Of a stretch of DNA of 64,000 nucleotides, positions 1 to 8,081 are shown in pieces (position 1 is the stretch's first letter; every line of letters starts with the position of its first letter). Both the position numbers and the translations under genes were made by a program. This stretch comes from VRUE01 sp963817945 (GTDB lineage: Bacteria > Actinomycetota > Thermoleophilia > Solirubrobacterales > 70-9), in the NCBI GenBank assembly GCA_963817945.1, contig CAWFQH010000002.1, positions 124,001 through 188,000 on the forward strand, in the 5' to 3' direction. The notes beneath the pieces were generated by a model. It saw only the letters and a program-made list of their open reading frames with translations. It was not told the origin of the DNA and did no database searches.

Positions 1-275
1 TCAACGTCTTGCGCGGCGAGATGGCGATCGTCGGCCCGCGCCCGACGATCCCAGCCCAGGTGGTGGACTACACCCCGCACCAACGACGCCGCCACGAGGT
101 CCGGCCAGGTCTGACGGGCTGGGCCCAGGTCCAGGGCCGCGCCGGGATCCCCTGGGAGGAGCGAATCGAGCTGGACATCGAGTACGTCGACCGCCGCAGC
201 GCCTTCCTCGACCTTCGCATCCTCGCCAAGACCACCTGGCTGCTGATAACCGGCCACGGCCTCGCGCCGGACTAG
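1..275 (+). CDS. Sugar-1-phosphate transferase, C-terminal end (partial)
   Basis: This is the 3' end of a bacterial sugar transferase gene (WcaJ/PglC-type, Pfam Bac_transf); its start lies outside the window. Such enzymes move a sugar-1-phosphate from a nucleotide sugar to undecaprenyl phosphate at the inner membrane face, the first step of exopolysaccharide or glycan assembly. The reading frame is already open at base 3. It shows the family signature GEMAIVGPRP, then RPGLTGWAQVQGR, then the ELDIEYV segment and a hydrophobic end, closing with TAG at 273-275. The next gene starts 10 bases later on the same strand, so it probably belongs to a surface-polysaccharide operon entering from the left. 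The family is clear; the sugar is not. Confidence 0.9.
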   Translation, partial: NVLRGEMAIVGPRPTIPAQVVDYTPHQRRRHEVRPGLTGWAQVQGRAGIPWEERIELDIEYVDRRSAFLDLRILAKTTWLLITGHGLAPD

Positions 276-285
276 GGTTCGACCC

Positions 286-837
286 ATGAGCGAGCGACCC
301 GCAGTCAGCCTGCGCCCCTTCCAGCCGGGCGACGCCGACGCTGTCCACCGCTGGTTCAACAACCCGGAGGCGACGCGGACGCTGATGGAGCAGCGTAAGA
401 GCTTCTCACGCGCGGAAGCCGTCGCCTGGGTGACCCGGGCACTGGATGACTCGGGCGAGGATCGCAAGTACGCGATCGTGGTCGAGGGATACGGGGAGCC
501 AGTCGGCTTCACCGCCCTCTACGGCCTCTTCCGCCAGACGGCCCCCGAGCTGGGGGCGCTGATCGGTGACGACGTTCGCGGCAAGGGGGTCGGTCGGCGG
601 GCCGAGGCGCTGACGATCGCCAAGGCTTTCGACGAGTTCGGCGCCCATCGGGTCTACGGACGCATCCCGGGCCGCAATGAGGTGGCGAAGAAGACGGTCG
701 CAGGGCTCGGCTGGAAGCACGAGGGGACGCTGCGCCACCACCTCGCCCGCCCCGACGGCGTCGACGACTGCGAGGTCTGGGGCGTCCTCCCGGACGAGTT
801 CCGGGCGGCCGCCGCGGACCTGCTCGGCCCGGCGTGA
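286..837 (+). CDS. GNAT acetyltransferase, RimJ/RimL type
   Basis: This 183-residue protein is a GNAT-fold N-acetyltransferase of the RimJ/RimL (Acetyltransf_3) type, which moves acetyl from acetyl-CoA to an amine. The N-terminal part (VSLRPFQPGD, then WFNNPEATR) is typical. The acetyl-CoA loop is seen as VRGKGVGRRAEAL around residues 98-110, followed by the late NEVAKKTVAGLGWKHEG segment. The ATG at 286 lies 10 bases after the sugar transferase stop, and the gene ends in a GTGA overlap with the next gene, so the two are translationally coupled. In this context the substrate may be an amino sugar of a surface glycan; that is inference. Confidence 0.85.
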   Translation: MSERPAVSLRPFQPGDADAVHRWFNNPEATRTLMEQRKSFSRAEAVAWVTRALDDSGEDRKYAIVVEGYGEPVGFTALYGLFRQTAPELGALIGDDVRGKGVGRRAEALTIAKAFDEFGAHRVYGRIPGRNEVAKKTVAGLGWKHEGTLRHHLARPDGVDDCEVWGVLPDEFRAAAADLLGPA

Positions 838-1766
838 GCGCAGCGGCCGAGTTAATTGCCGATGCCGGCGAGACGGCCGCGGTCAATGACGAGTTCTTCC
901 GCTCGCCTGCGTTCCTGGAGGCCGAAGGGGTCACGCACACGCTGAGGATCGTCGCCGAGGGCCGCGAGCTGCTAGCGCCGGTGATCGTGCGGCCGATCCC
1001 CGACAGCGATGAGGTCGACGCAATCTCTCCCTACGGCTACCCGGGCTTCACTTCCTCCGATGACATCCCTCTCGATCCGGCGTCAGTGGATTTCTCCGCC
1101 ACCGGCCTCGTCAGCCTCTTCATCCGCCACGCGCTCGGCGAGCCGCCACTGGCGGGCGCCAGGGAACGCAACGTGGTCCAGATTGCCGACCCCAGGCTGC
1201 CGCGCAAGAGTCGCGGCAGCGACCGTAACCAGATCAATCGCAACCGACGCGCCGGCTTCGAGGTGGCGCTCGTCCCCGGCCCGGAGACGAGCGCGGAGGA
1301 CCGCGCCGGCTTCCTCGCCGCCTACGAGCAAACGATGCGCCGTACCGAGGCGGCAGAGCACTACTTCTTCGGTGCTTCCTACTTCGCGCGGCTGTTCGCC
1401 TCGCCGCTGGCCTGGCTCGCCACCGCCAGGGCGCCGGGCGGAGAGGTTGCTGCCGCCTCGCTCGCCGTCCGCAGCGACGGCTTCCTCCACTACTACCTGA
1501 GCGGATCCGTCGACACCTATCTGCGCGATTCACCGATGAAGAACGTCGTTGCGGCGCTGATCGAGTTCGCCGCCGAACGGGACCTGCCACTCAACCTCGG
1601 CGGCGGCATCTCCAGCGGCGACCGGCTGGAGGAGTTCAAGCGCGGCTTCGCCAACCGCCAGCAGGTGTGGCGCACCTCGGAGATCGTCTGCGATCAGGCC
1701 GCCTACGAGCGGCTATCCACCGGCCGAGAGGCAAGCGACTTCTTCCCCGCCTACAGGTCGAGCTGA
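834..1766 (+). CDS. FemAB-like / GNAT-fold aminoacyl-type transferase
   Basis: This 310-residue protein resembles the FemAB and Acetyltransf_6 group, whose members transfer acyl or aminoacyl groups during peptidoglycan bridge or glycan modification. Visible hallmarks are a region rich in basic residues (RNQINRNRRAGFEV, about residues 135-150), the YEQTMRRTEAAEHYFF segment around 180, and a C-terminal stretch with LNLGGGISSGDRLEEFKRGF near 260-280, which resembles the family pattern before the last beta strand. GTG at 834 overlaps the upstream TGA. Together with the upstream sugar transferase and acetyltransferase this suggests a role in polysaccharide or envelope modification. The exact donor and acceptor cannot be read from the sequence. 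Confidence 0.75.
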   Translation: MSAAAELIADAGETAAVNDEFFRSPAFLEAEGVTHTLRIVAEGRELLAPVIVRPIPDSDEVDAISPYGYPGFTSSDDIPLDPASVDFSATGLVSLFIRHALGEPPLAGARERNVVQIADPRLPRKSRGSDRNQINRNRRAGFEVALVPGPETSAEDRAGFLAAYEQTMRRTEAAEHYFFGASYFARLFASPLAWLATARAPGGEVAAASLAVRSDGFLHYYLSGSVDTYLRDSPMKNVVAALIEFAAERDLPLNLGGGISSGDRLEEFKRGFANRQQVWRTSEIVCDQAAYERLSTGREASDFFPAYRSS

Positions 1767-1848
1767 GCGGCCAAGCAGATCAAGGACGCAGGGAGCGTGG
1801 CGTGCTCCGCACGCGAGCGACCGAGGACGCAGAGATGCGCCGGCGGCG

Positions 1849-2622
1849 TCAGCTGGCCGGGGCCGGTTCGACCGGCGTCGGCCCTTTGACCGCGCCCGTT
1901 CCCTCGCCGCCGTACCGGCCCCAGGTTTTTTTGCCAAAGGCGCGGATCGCGTCGAGCGTCGTCGCCCCTTGGAAGTCGGGGCAGCCGATCATGTTGGTCC
2001 AGGTGGTGGCCGCGACTGCGTAGGTCATGTTGTCGTTCGGGAAGAGCAGCGTCCCGCCGTACATTTCCTCGTAGAGCCCCTTCAGTTCCAGCTGCTCGTC
2101 CTCGGAGAGATCGGGGCCGTACTGGATCTCCATCCGACCGTGCTCGAGCGAGTGGACGATGAAGATTTCGTCCGGCATCTCGCTGTAGGCGCCGTCGGCC
2201 TGCTGGTAGGGCGCTTCGGCGTGGTTGCCTGAGGTCGGAGGGTTGGTCCCGTAGTCTGGCGCGGTGGCGGTCGGCGGCAGATGGCTTTTGCCCTCGTCTT
2301 CGAGCTCGAGCCGCACTATGCAGCCCGCTTTCTGTGCCGCTTTCTCCAGATTCGTCTCGGCAGGGACCGGTACGTCGGAGCCCTCGCGTTCGTCGGGCTC
2401 GACGCCGTTGGTTTTGCCGCTGGCGACGTTGAGGTGCGCCTCGCCGCCGCCGCTGCCCCCGGAGACCGCGAGAACGATTCCCGCCACCACGGCCAGACCG
2501 ATCAGGCCGGCCACGGCGTAAGCGATGAACAGGCGGCGTTTCTCCGACTTGGATCGGGAGGACTCGCGTTCCTCGCGCGCCTGGCGGAGTCGCTCTCGCT
2601 CTTCTTCCCTGCGGTTGGCCAC
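1849..2622 (-). CDS. Membrane-anchored DUF3105 protein
   Basis: This 257-residue protein has a charged N-terminus (residues 1-30, almost all Arg, Glu, Lys and Ser), one membrane helix (about 31-53) and a DUF3105 domain to the C-terminus. DUF3105 is seen from the TNPPTSGNHAEAPY motif near residue 130, followed by HSLEHGRMEIQY and the late Cys-Pro-Asp-Phe segment. The topology suggests the domain sits outside the cytoplasm. DUF3105 has no settled function; conserved His and Cys residues hint at metal or redox chemistry, which is only inference. The GTG start is 18 bases after the metF stop, so the two genes probably share a transcript. No clear ribosome binding site is seen. Confidence 0.85.
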   Translation of the reverse strand: MANRREEERERLRQAREERESSRSKSEKRRLFIAYAVAGLIGLAVVAGIVLAVSGGSGGGEAHLNVASGKTNGVEPDEREGSDVPVPAETNLEKAAQKAGCIVRLELEDEGKSHLPPTATAPDYGTNPPTSGNHAEAPYQQADGAYSEMPDEIFIVHSLEHGRMEIQYGPDLSEDEQLELKGLYEEMYGGTLLFPNDNMTYAVAATTWTNMIGCPDFQGATTLDAIRAFGKKTWGRYGGEGTGAVKGPTPVEPAPAS

Positions 2623-2640
2623 CGGTCGGGAACTTACCAG

Positions 2641-3561
2641 CTAATTCGCCGTATCCGCGACCGCGTCGGTGGGCGCGGCGCCTCGCTCCCACGGCCGGGC
2701 TGACCGCAGCGCCGCCAGCACCGCCTGCGTCGCCGGTGCCCGGTTCAGGGCGTAGAAGTGGATACCGGGCGCCCCGCCGAGCAGCAGCTCGGCGCACTGC
2801 TGCGCCGCGTAGGCGATCCCCAGCTCGAACTCGGCACGCTCGTCGCCGCCGGCTGTCGAGAACGCCTCCTCCAACCGCGGCGGGATCGAGGCATCGCAGA
2901 GATCGCAGATCCGCTTCGTCTGGGCGAAGGTCGCCACCGGGATGACACCGGCCAGGATCGGCACTTCGATCCCCTTCTCTCGCGCTGCGGCGACGAAGTC
3001 GAAGTAGACCTGGTTGTCGAAGAAGAGCTGGGTGATCAGGAACGAGGCGCCCGCGTCGACCTTCGTCTTCAGGTAATCGAGGTCGGTCTCGAGGTCGGGC
3101 GCCTCGGGATGCACCTCCGGAAAACAAGCGCCGCCGATCGTGAAGTCCCAACGGCTGCCGATGAACGAGGCCAGCTCGGCGGCGCTGCCCAGGCCTCCCT
3201 CCGGCTGGACGAAATCCGTCTCTCCGCGTGGTGGATCACCTCGAAGCGCGAACACGTTCTCGATCCCGGCCGCCTCGATCCGATCGAGGGTCACGGCCAA
3301 GCCTTCCCTGGTCTCGCCGACGCAGCTGAGGTGGGCCATCGTCTCGAAGCCGAGGTCGTCCCCCAGCTCGCGGGTGATCTCCACCGTCCCCTCGCGGGTC
3401 GAGCCGCCGGCGCCGTAGGTGACCGAGACGAAGTCGAGCTCCAGCTCCTGCAGCGACCGCGCCGTCACGAACAGCTGCTCGCGGGCCTCCTCGGTCTTCG
3501 GCGGGAAGAACTCGACCGAGAAGACGGGTCGCTTGGAGCTGAGGATCTGGTCGATGCGCAT
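2641..3561 (-). CDS. metF: Methylenetetrahydrofolate reductase
   Basis: This 306-residue enzyme reduces 5,10-methylene-tetrahydrofolate to 5-methyl-tetrahydrofolate with FAD, supplying methyl groups for methionine synthesis. The TIM-barrel family motifs are in order: VEFFPPKTEEARE with the catalytic Glu, GAGGSTREG, HLSCVGETREG, ALRGDPPRGE, FPEVHPEAPD and ITQLFFDN. The length fits bacterial MetF. I chose the ATG at 3561 (MRIDQIL) because longer versions only add residues that do not fit the family and run towards the divergent enoyl-CoA hydratase gene. Methionine synthase may be B12-dependent, which gives an indirect link to the B12 locus at 30-38 kb; no metH is in the window. Confidence 0.96.
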   Translation of the reverse strand: MRIDQILSSKRPVFSVEFFPPKTEEAREQLFVTARSLQELELDFVSVTYGAGGSTREGTVEITRELGDDLGFETMAHLSCVGETREGLAVTLDRIEAAGIENVFALRGDPPRGETDFVQPEGGLGSAAELASFIGSRWDFTIGGACFPEVHPEAPDLETDLDYLKTKVDAGASFLITQLFFDNQVYFDFVAAAREKGIEVPILAGVIPVATFAQTKRICDLCDASIPPRLEEAFSTAGGDERAEFELGIAYAAQQCAELLLGGAPGIHFYALNRAPATQAVLAALRSARPWERGAAPTDAVADTAN

Positions 3562-3625
3562 CGAGCCAGGGTACCCCGTGGCCGGCGCTCCGGCGCGGCC
3601 ACGGCCTGCCAGGATGCAGGCGATC

Positions 3626-4378
3626 ATGGGCGAAGAGCTCCGCTACGAGAGGGTCGGCGCCGCCTCGGTGTTGACCATCGATCGACCCGAGCGCCGCAAT
3701 GCTGTCGACGCCGCCGCTGCCGAGCTGTTTCGCCGGGGCCTGCGGGAGTTCGAGGCCGACGACGCCGCCCGGGTGCTAGTCCTCACCGGCGCCGGGGGTG
3801 AGGCATTCTGCGCCGGCGCCGACCTGAAGGCGCTTGACCTCGACGTCGACCATCCCGATGGCCCGATGGGCCCGACCCGGCTCACCCCCTCAAAGCCGGC
3901 GATCGCAGCGGTCGACGGCTGGTGCCTGGCCGGTGGCGTCGAGCTCGCCCTGTGGTGCGACCTGCGGGTTGCGACTCCGCGCTCCACCTTCGGCCTCTTC
4001 GAGCGGCGCTGGGGAGTGCCGCTGGTCGACGGCGGCACCCAACGGCTGCCGCGCGTCGTCGGCATGGGACGCGCACTGGAGCTGATCCTGACCGGCCGTC
4101 CCGTTGCGGCGGAGGAGGCCCATCAGATCGGCCTCGTCAACGAGCTCGTCGATCCTGGCGCGCACCTCGACCGCGCCCTCGAGCTGGCAGAGAGGATCGC
4201 TTCCTTCCCGCAGGAGACGATGCTCGCCGATCGCCGCGCCGCGATCGAAGGCTTCGGCCTCCCTCTCGCCGACGGCCTGGCCCTGGAGCACCGCCTGGGC
4301 CGTGAGGTCCTCGACGTGGCCGTCAAGGGCGCCGCCCGTTTTTCAGCTGGCGAGGGTCGGCACGGTGAGGGCGTATAG
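3626..4378 (+). CDS. Enoyl-CoA hydratase/isomerase (crotonase) family
   Basis: This 250-residue crotonase-fold protein probably hydrates enoyl-CoA or does a related CoA-ester reaction. The oxyanion-hole stretch GGEAFCAGADLKAL lies at about residues 55-68, and the second signature VDGWCLAGGVELALWCDLR at about 97-115. After it comes FGLFERRWGVPLVDGGTQRLPR, where classical hydratases carry a catalytic Glu before a GLxP motif; this segment deviates, so the precise reaction is uncertain. The ATG at 3626 gives the usual crotonase length; the in-frame upstream extension is the antisense of metF. It is divergent from metF with a 64-base shared promoter region. Confidence 0.88.
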   Translation: MGEELRYERVGAASVLTIDRPERRNAVDAAAAELFRRGLREFEADDAARVLVLTGAGGEAFCAGADLKALDLDVDHPDGPMGPTRLTPSKPAIAAVDGWCLAGGVELALWCDLRVATPRSTFGLFERRWGVPLVDGGTQRLPRVVGMGRALELILTGRPVAAEEAHQIGLVNELVDPGAHLDRALELAERIASFPQETMLADRRAAIEGFGLPLADGLALEHRLGREVLDVAVKGAARFSAGEGRHGEGV

Positions 4379-4399
4379 GCAGCCCCTGCCCGGACTGCC

Positions 4400-5011
4400 T
4401 CACCCGTTGGCCGTGACGACCCGCCGCATCTCGTCTTCGGCGGCTTCCGGTCCGAGATACGGCATGAGGACGGCGAAGACGAGGTCGGGCAGGATGCGCT
4501 TCAGCTCCGGGCCGCGACCGGCACGGATCTCGTCGAAGATCATCGAGGTGGCGCCCCCGATCGCGAAGCGCGCCGTGTCCGCCGGCAGCTCGTCGCCCTG
4601 TCCCGAGTAGGCCCTTCCCTCCTCGAGGAACGGGGTGAAGCGAGCCAGCGCCGCCCGATAGCGCTCGCGGGCATCATCGCCCGCCGCCGTCACCTCGACC
4701 ATCGCCATCCGGGCGATGTCGGCCTCGATTGCCAGCAGCTCGACCAAGCCCCGCAGACCGGCGGCGATCTTCTCCGGCCAGGGCTCTCCAGCGGCAGCCT
4801 CGAAGGCACTGGCGACATGGGCGACGAGCACGTCGATGACCGCGTCGTAGGCCTCGAGGAAGCACGCCTCCTTATCCTGGAACTCCTCGTAGAACGCGTC
4901 CTCCGGCAGCCCGGCGAACTCGACCACATCAGCCACTGTCGTCGCCTCGTAGCCCTTCGCGGCGGCCACCCTGACCATCGCCTCCAGCAGCCGCTCTCGC
5001 TGCGAACGCAC
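4400..5011 (-). CDS. TetR-family regulator (downstream half of a TetR pair)
   Basis: This is a TetR-type repressor: a helix-turn-helix at about residues 20-45 (GYEATTVADVVEFAGLPEDAFYEEF) and a C-terminal ligand domain ending ILPDLVFAVLMPYLGPEAA. That ending is a motif shared by all TetR modules in this cluster. The start is doubtful. GTG at 5011 has no ribosome binding site, and the frame stays open upstream: codons before it read ALPRAYAV, matching the LPREF(I/V) motif that precedes the helix-turn-helix in the two neighbours on the other strand. That open frame runs back, without any ATG, GTG or TTG that I can see, to the TGA of the next TetR gene (5138-5140). The ligand is unknown. Confidence 0.85.
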   Translation of the reverse strand: MRSQRERLLEAMVRVAAAKGYEATTVADVVEFAGLPEDAFYEEFQDKEACFLEAYDAVIDVLVAHVASAFEAAAGEPWPEKIAAGLRGLVELLAIEADIARMAMVEVTAAGDDARERYRAALARFTPFLEEGRAYSGQGDELPADTARFAIGGATSMIFDEIRAGRGPELKRILPDLVFAVLMPYLGPEAAEDEMRRVVTANG

Positions 5012-5137
5012 GGCGTAGGCGCGGGGCAGCGCGGAGCTGCCGCCGGGGGACTCCCTGGATTCGAAGGAGAGGGCGAACCCATCGTCCCAATGTAGGGCAG
5101 CGCCACCGAGCTGTCCAACCGGCCGGCGCCTGTTGGA

Positions 5138-5836
5138 TCAGGCGCGCGCGGCCTGCATCTCGGCGCTCGCCGCAGCGGCTCCGAAGTAGGGCAGGACGGC
5201 GAAGTACATGAACTCCGGCAGCAGCTCGCGGAAGCCCTCGGCAGCGCCCGTGGAGAGCCGCCCGTGGACGACCGCGTGGATGCCGGCGACGATGCCCTCC
5301 GGAGCGATCCGCGGAGGCGATTCCTCGCCCTCTGTCTCCAGCCGCGCCAGATCGATGAAATTGCCGATCCTTTTCATCGCATCGGCGCGTCTTGCCAGCG
5401 CCTCCGACCCGGCCGCATGGACCTCGACGATGAGTGCGCGGCCGATATCGGGCTCCGCGTCGAGGAAGTCGAGCAGCGATCCCAATCCGGCCCGCAACTT
5501 GCCCCGCCAAGACTCCTCGCTCGCCGCCGCCGTGGTGACGAGCGTTTCGAGCCGGGCAACGCCGGCGTCGAGAGCGGCCAGGTAGCAGGCATCCTTGTCG
5601 GGGAAGTTGTCGTAGAAAGCCTGGCGGTAGAGGCCCGTATGGGCCAGAACCATGCGTACGGAGGTCGCCTCGTAGCCCTCCGAGCCGACCACTTCCAGCA
5701 TCCCGGTGAGGATCTTGTCGCGCTTCGGTGAGTCCACGAGCCCGAGGTTGGGAGCAAGGGGGATGGCGTCGACCTCCCTCATCGTGCCGGTCCCAGCCGC
5801 CCCTGCCTGGACGTTGGTTACGGCCTGCTTCCCCAC
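5138..5836 (-). CDS. TetR-family regulator (upstream half of a TetR pair)
   Basis: This 232-residue TetR regulator has its helix-turn-helix at about residues 40-85 (SEGYEATSVRMVLAHTGL, then AFYDNFPDKDACYL) and ends with LLPEFMYFAVLPYFGAAAA, the cluster-wide C-terminal motif. The GTG start at 5836 has a strong AGGAGG six bases upstream. The stop TGA (5138-5140) is followed in the same frame by an open stretch into the next TetR gene, so the pair looks like a fused double regulator split by one stop codon. A divergent TetR gene begins 112 bases away, giving a shared control region. The ligand and targets are unknown. Confidence 0.88.
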   Translation of the reverse strand: MGKQAVTNVQAGAAGTGTMREVDAIPLAPNLGLVDSPKRDKILTGMLEVVGSEGYEATSVRMVLAHTGLYRQAFYDNFPDKDACYLAALDAGVARLETLVTTAAASEESWRGKLRAGLGSLLDFLDAEPDIGRALIVEVHAAGSEALARRADAMKRIGNFIDLARLETEGEESPPRIAPEGIVAGIHAVVHGRLSTGAAEGFRELLPEFMYFAVLPYFGAAAASAEMQAARA

Positions 5837-5948
5837 TTCATCCCTCCTCTGAGATCAAGGGAACAGGTTGTCTGGACTCCGGTACTGTAGCGGTATATCG
5901 CGGATCCGTCCAGCTTGAAACTCGTGAACTGGTGAGTACTCTGCGTCC

Positions 5949-6626
5949 GTGGCTGAACGTGTCTCTCAGGCGATGCGACCGAAGCCTGGAAGGCACGCAC
6001 TGCCCCGAGAGTTCATCACCCAGCACCAGCGAGCGCGGATCATCGCCGCCCTTGCCGAGGAGACGGTCGAGAAGGGCTATCGCTCGGTCACCGTCGCCGA
6101 CATCGTGCGCCGGGCCGGCATCGCCCGCAACACTTTCTACGAGAATTTTTCCTCGAAGGAAGATTGCTTCCTCGCCGCCTCGGAGTTTGCCGTCAAGGAG
6201 GCGCTGCGCCGGGTCGTCGACGCCGCCAGCAAGGTCGACAGCTGGCCCACTCGCGTCAACGCCGGCCTCGCTGCCTTCCTGCATTACGTAGCCAGCGAGC
6301 CGGCCCTCGCCCGCACTTGCATCGTCGAGGCGCTTTCCGCCGGCCCCGCCGCTGTCGACCGCTATGAACGCTCGATCCAGGCCTTCGTGCCGCTCTTTCG
6401 GATGGGCCGCAAGGTCTCGCCGCAGGGCGAGGAGCTGCCGCCCACACTCGAGGAGACGATCGTCGGCGGTGTCTTCTGGATCATCTACCAGCGCATCGTG
6501 ATGGGTCAGGTGGAGGAGATCGAGGAGCTGCTGCCGGAGCTGGTTGAGTTCTCTCTCACACCGTACGTCGGCGCCGAGGCCGCCAAGCGGACGGCGGCGG
6601 AAGCGCCTCCCGCAACCGCGGGCTGA
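5949..6626 (+). CDS. TetR-family regulator
   Basis: This 225-residue TetR repressor has the N-terminal LPREFITQHQRARIIAAL motif, a helix-turn-helix (KGYRSVTVADIVRRAGIARN, then TFYENFSSKEDCF, about residues 40-75) and the C-terminal LLPELVEFSLTPYVGAEAA motif. GTG at 5949 is used; other starts nearby are possible. It is transcribed away from the 5138-5836 gene and towards the double TetR gene at 6711, and is most similar to the second module of that protein. The 5837-5948 region contains TACTGTAGCGGTATAT, a possible promoter or operator core. No effector can be named. Confidence 0.9.
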   Translation: MAERVSQAMRPKPGRHALPREFITQHQRARIIAALAEETVEKGYRSVTVADIVRRAGIARNTFYENFSSKEDCFLAASEFAVKEALRRVVDAASKVDSWPTRVNAGLAAFLHYVASEPALARTCIVEALSAGPAAVDRYERSIQAFVPLFRMGRKVSPQGEELPPTLEETIVGGVFWIIYQRIVMGQVEEIEELLPELVEFSLTPYVGAEAAKRTAAEAPPATAG

Positions 6627-6710
6627 GCCTGGAGTCGGCATGCGACGCCCGAGTCAGGGAGCTCGGAGGAGTGAGATCACGAAGGTAGGGATCGGAGGTC
6701 CCATGACCTA

Positions 6711-8081
6711 GTGCTCGATACCGAGACCCGCGACCGCACTGGCGCCAGCGAGCGCGCCGAGATCATCAACGCCCTGATCGAGATCGCCGCCGAGCGCGGC
6801 TACGGCGAAACCACTATCGAGATGGTGCTCGACCGCGCCGGCCTTGACCGCCCCGCCTTCGACCGCCACTTCCGCGGCAAGTACGACTGCTTCCTCTCTG
6901 CCTGGCAGGACGTGAACGAGGAGTGCCTGCACTCCATGGTGCGCGCTTACGAGAGCTGCGAGGAGTGGCCCGATCGCCTCCGCTCCGTCGCCTACGAGAT
7001 CGTCGCCGGGCTGCACCGCGATCCGAGCCGCGCCTCCTTTGGAATCGAGGTCCTCGCCGCCGGTGACGCGGCCCGCGCCCGCCGCGACATGACGATGCGC
7101 GTGATCGCCTCCCTGATCGATGCCGGCCGCCAGGAGATGGACGATCCCGAATCGGTCCCGCACACGACGGCGGAGGCGCTCGCCGGCTCGGCCTACGGTC
7201 AGATCTACTCGAAGGTGGTCAGGGGGGAAGCAGAGAACCTGATGGAGTTGGTGCCGCAGCTGATGTCCGCCGCGGTGATGCCTTACCTCGGCCCTGAGGC
7301 GGCCCTGCAGGAGCTCAGCCACGATTCCGGTCCCTCGGCACGGTATGGTCGCGGTGTGGCAAGGAAACGCGCGGCCAAAAACCCTCCGAAATCTCGTAAA
7401 CGCAGCACCTCCCCGGACGACTACCCACCCGAGCTAGCGCGCCTCCCACCCGGTCGTCATGGCCTGCCGCGCGAGTTCGTTGCCCACAACCAGCGCGAGC
7501 GGCTGATCGCGGGGCTGGCGGAGGCGATTTCCGAAAACGGCTACTCGGGGACGACGATCGCTCACATCACCCGCGCCGCCGCGGTTTCGCGCCGCACCTT
7601 CTACGAGCATTTCTCGAGTAAGGACGAGTGCTTCGTTGCCGCCTACGAGGCAGTGATGGGCGAGCTGCGCGAGCGGGTCTCGGAGGCCTTCGACGAGCAG
7701 GAGGAGTGGCCGCAAGCGATCAAGGCCGGCATCGCGGCGATGCTCGAGTTCCTCGCAGCGGAGCCGAACCTGGCGCGTCTCTGCATGGTCGAGGCACTGG
7801 TCGCCGGCCCGGTTGTGGTCGAGCGCTACGACGCCGCGATCCAGAGCTTTGTCCCTTACTTCAAAGAGGGTCGCGAGGGACGGGCGCCGGAGGTGCTCTC
7901 GCGCCTCTCGCCGACCACCGAGGAGGCTCTGGTCGGCGGCATGGTCTCGCTGATCTCCCGCCGCATCATCGCCGGCAAGACCGAGGAGCTGGAGGACCTG
8001 CTCCCGGATTTGGTCGAGTTCACCCTCACGCCCTACCTCGGCAGCGCGCAGGCTTCCAAGGTCGCGAAGAAAAAACGCTGA
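6711..8081 (+). CDS. Fused double TetR regulator (two complete TetR modules)
   Basis: This 456-residue protein holds two full TetR units in one chain. Module 1 (about 1-205) has its helix-turn-helix at ERGYGETTIEMVLDRAGL and ends LVPQLMSAAVMPYLGPEAA. A Lys/Arg/Pro-rich linker follows (about 215-245). Module 2 (about 246-456) has LPREFVAHNQRERLIAGL, a helix-turn-helix at NGYSGTTIAHITRAAAVS and the end LLPDLVEFTLTPYLG. TetR proteins act as dimers, so this chain may be a pseudo-dimer with two different DNA and ligand sites. GTG at 6711 is 11 bases after GGAGGT; a two-codon ORF (ATG ACC TAG, 6703-6711) overlaps the start, which may affect initiation. The fusion is seen directly in one open frame. 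Confidence 0.9.
   Translation: MLDTETRDRTGASERAEIINALIEIAAERGYGETTIEMVLDRAGLDRPAFDRHFRGKYDCFLSAWQDVNEECLHSMVRAYESCEEWPDRLRSVAYEIVAGLHRDPSRASFGIEVLAAGDAARARRDMTMRVIASLIDAGRQEMDDPESVPHTTAEALAGSAYGQIYSKVVRGEAENLMELVPQLMSAAVMPYLGPEAALQELSHDSGPSARYGRGVARKRAAKNPPKSRKRSTSPDDYPPELARLPPGRHGLPREFVAHNQRERLIAGLAEAISENGYSGTTIAHITRAAAVSRRTFYEHFSSKDECFVAAYEAVMGELRERVSEAFDEQEEWPQAIKAGIAAMLEFLAAEPNLARLCMVEALVAGPVVVERYDAAIQSFVPYFKEGREGRAPEVLSRLSPTTEEALVGGMVSLISRRIIAGKTEELEDLLPDLVEFTLTPYLGSAQASKVAKKKR

Noticed and set aside
5138..5140. Reassigned TGA codon in this organism
   Set aside because: TGA is the normal stop of many intact genes here (dnaE2, polX, ileS), so general recoding is excluded; only local read-through remains possible.
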